From Episyrphus balteatus (Eukaryota > Arthropoda > Insecta > Diptera > Syrphidae): a DNA stretch of 64,000 bases. The notes under the pieces are model-generated. The model was not told the origin of the DNA. It saw only the letters and a list, made by a program, of their open reading frames with translations, and did no database searches. Numbering within the stretch: position 1 is the first letter of the stretch; every line of letters starts with the position of its first letter. The stretch is taken from positions 18,044,501 through 18,108,500 of the forward strand of contig NC_079135.1 in NCBI RefSeq assembly GCF_945859705.1. The letters run 5' to 3'. The translations under genes and the position numbers were made by a program. Shown here piece by piece: positions 62,301 to 64,000 of this stretch.

Positions 62301-64000
62301 TTGAGGAAGAACTTCCAGTAACAATTATCGAAACAATTGAAGAAGATAAACCAGAAAAACCAAAGGAATTCGTAGTTTCCATGACTGAAGAACAAGGTGA
62401 GCCAATCGTATTTGAAGAAGAAACAGTAACTGTAACCGAACAAGAAGAATCTAAGCCAAAGAAAAAATCAAAGAAACCAAGGAAGACCGAAGCAGAACAA
62501 CAACCTGAAGAAGTAGAAGAAAGTCAAGTGCAAGTGACCGAAGAAGAACCAGAACAACCAACAGTTGAAGAAATTGAAGAAGAAACTAAACCGAAAAAGA
62601 AAACCAAAAAGCCAAAGAAACCTGAAACAGCTGAAATTACTGTTAAGGAAGAGGAACCAATTAAAGAACAACAACCTTACGAAGTTGAAGTGATTGAAGA
62701 AAAAACCGATATCGTCAAAGTTGAGGATGAAGCTGGAGTTATTAAAGAGAAAACTGTTACAAAACGTAAAATCAAAAAGAAGCAAGGTCCAAAAGAAGAG
62801 GTTTATGAAATTTCCGAAACTACGGAAGAAGGACAACCAATGTCAGAGGTATCAGTTGTGCTTTTAGAACCTGAAGAATCTGTACCACAAGAAGAAGAAG
62901 TCACTGTCAAACCAACAAAGAAGACGAAAAGGGTCAAGAAAGAAGATATTCAAGAGTTTATTATGTCAGTTGTTGAAACAGTACCTGAAGATCAAGTGCA
63001 AGTTGATGAAGAACAACCTGTTGAAAAACCTAAAAAACCAAAGAAGTCAAAGGTCAAAGTAATTGAAACAACCGTTGAAGAGAAACAACCGCAACCTGAT
63101 AGTTTCCAAATCGAAGAAATTCCTCAGGAAGAAATTCAGCCAGAGGAAATTGAAGAAGTTGAAGATTTCTCAGTCAAGGTGATTTCTGAAACTCCTGAAG
63201 AAATCAAAGAAAAACCCAAAAAGACTAAAAAACAAAAGCAACCCAAACCAGTCAGAGAAGAAACAGAAACTATTGAAGAATATAAGATTAGAATTACATC
63301 ACTTGAGGAACTTCCAATTGAAGAAATAACTGAAGTTACCGAAGAACCTCAAGAAGAAGAAGAAACTCCTCAAGTTGGTCAACAATTCGAAGAATATAAG
63401 ATCAAGATTGAAGAAATTGAAGCTACTGAGGAGATTAAACAAATTGTAGATGAAGAAGGTGTAACAAAGAAACAAACTATTTCAAAGAAGAAGATCAAGA
63501 AACACACTGGTCCTAAAGAAGAAATCATTGAAATAATTGAGGTTCAAAATGAGGGAGCGCCTTCAGCTGAAGTTACAGTAATTACTACTGAAGTAGCTGC
63601 TATTGAAGATGAAGAAAAACCACAAGAAGAGAAAAAGAAGAAGAAAACTACAAAGAAAGTAAAGAAGGCTGATATTGACGATTACATTCAAAAGTTGATT
63701 GAACAGGAAATTCCCAAAACAGAACTTGAGAAATATGAAAAGGTTGACATTGATGAAGTTCCAAAGAAACCAAGGAAGAAATCAATTATTGAAGATAAGG
63801 TTAAAGTTGATGAATCTGAACCTGTTAAAGAAGAAGCTCCTCTTGAACAAATTACAGAAGTTGTTGAAGAAGCTCCTAAAAAGGTAAAGAAACCAAAGAA
63901 ACCAGTTCATGAAATTAAGGTTATTGAAGAAATTCCACAAGAACATCCTGAAGAGCCTTATGAAGTAACAGTTAAAGAAATTCAGGAAGAAGTCGAGACA
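56304..64000 (+). CDS. sls: sls exon 14 (partial): PEVK-2-like spring of alternating A/B modules
   Basis: The frame is open from the acceptor (CTCTCGCACAG, phase 1) to the last base of the window, at least 2,565 codons. It is extremely rich in Glu, Lys, Pro, Val and Ile. Two related module types alternate. Type A has TKRKIKKKKGxKEYTIE, then EGQPESEITIIES, then VKKEQIEQYIISVIEE. Type B has KKRKIKKQEGxKEYLIE, then EGQPEADVTMTTTE, then VKKDDLxxYIQxLIEQEIPK and TELExYEK. The YIQxLIEQEIPKTELE-type motif occurs near 56755, 57205, 58265, 59330, 60720, 62110 and 63685. The YIISVIEE-type motif occurs near 57865, 58935, 59998, 61385 and 62955. Between modules are KPKKKxKKPKK stretches. This fits an elastic PEVK segment; the short amphipathic motifs may be helical or binding sites. 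The exon end is outside the window. Confidence 0.9.

Noticed and set aside
1771..64000. Gene could be projectin (bent) or a stretchin/obscurin-type gene instead of sallimus
   Set aside because: No fibronectin type III domains or kinase in 64 kb, and the mix of kettin-like Igs, PEVK parts and the GTRDYRKPEW linker fits Sls better. Not formally excluded without a search.

Overview
The window is one strand of an insect giant muscle-protein gene, and I read it as the 3' half of sallimus (sls; insect titin/kettin) on the + strand. The call rests on three things: immunoglobulin I-set domains with kettin/titin-style linkers; three very long exons rich in Pro, Glu, Val and Lys (PEVK-type); and a short exon at 25436-25510 whose peptide (GTRDYRKPEW...HMEEMQ) I recognise as Sls-like. 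The GT-AG introns, very AT-rich non-coding DNA with long A/T runs, TA-flanked terminal-inverted-repeat elements and GTGGGCGTGGC-type intronic repeats suggest a fly (Diptera). I cannot name the species. The gene is open at both ends.

Layout. 1-1770 is the end of an upstream intron. Exon 1 (1771-1900) is half an Ig domain. A 14.5 kb intron (1901-16365) follows and holds nested transposon-like elements and a large inverted pair. Exon 2 (16366-21252) is a PEVK-1-like spring ending in an Ig domain. Exons 3-8 (21440-28827) carry six more Ig domains, a short linker exon and a predicted helical domain. Exons 9 and 10 (31533-31812) are short; exon 10 can either splice onward or end the protein at a TAA followed by polyadenylation signals. 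Exon 11 (32678-38050) is a long acidic region with weak repeats. Exon 12 (38263-53979) is a single 15.7 kb exon containing 68 copies of a 210-bp (70-residue) repeat with no length change at all, then diverged copies. Exon 13 (54125-54340) is short. Exon 14 (56304 to beyond the window end) is a PEVK-2-like spring made of alternating A and B modules that align with the exon 12 repeat.

How it works together. Titin-like proteins of this class link the Z-disc to thick filaments. Ig domains act as stiff beads, and PEVK/repeat regions act as disordered springs. Almost every exon here begins and ends in phase 1. The only exceptions are two coupled pairs (4+5 and 8+9), so spring segments can be skipped or included without breaking frame. 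With possible early stops after exon 1 and at exon 10, this layout fits isoforms of different stiffness: kettin-like, intermediate and full-length.

Exon borders were placed by reading splice signals and frame continuity by eye and have no transcript support. Identities between repeats are visual, not computed. No separate genes, tRNAs, rRNAs or convincing antisense genes were seen.
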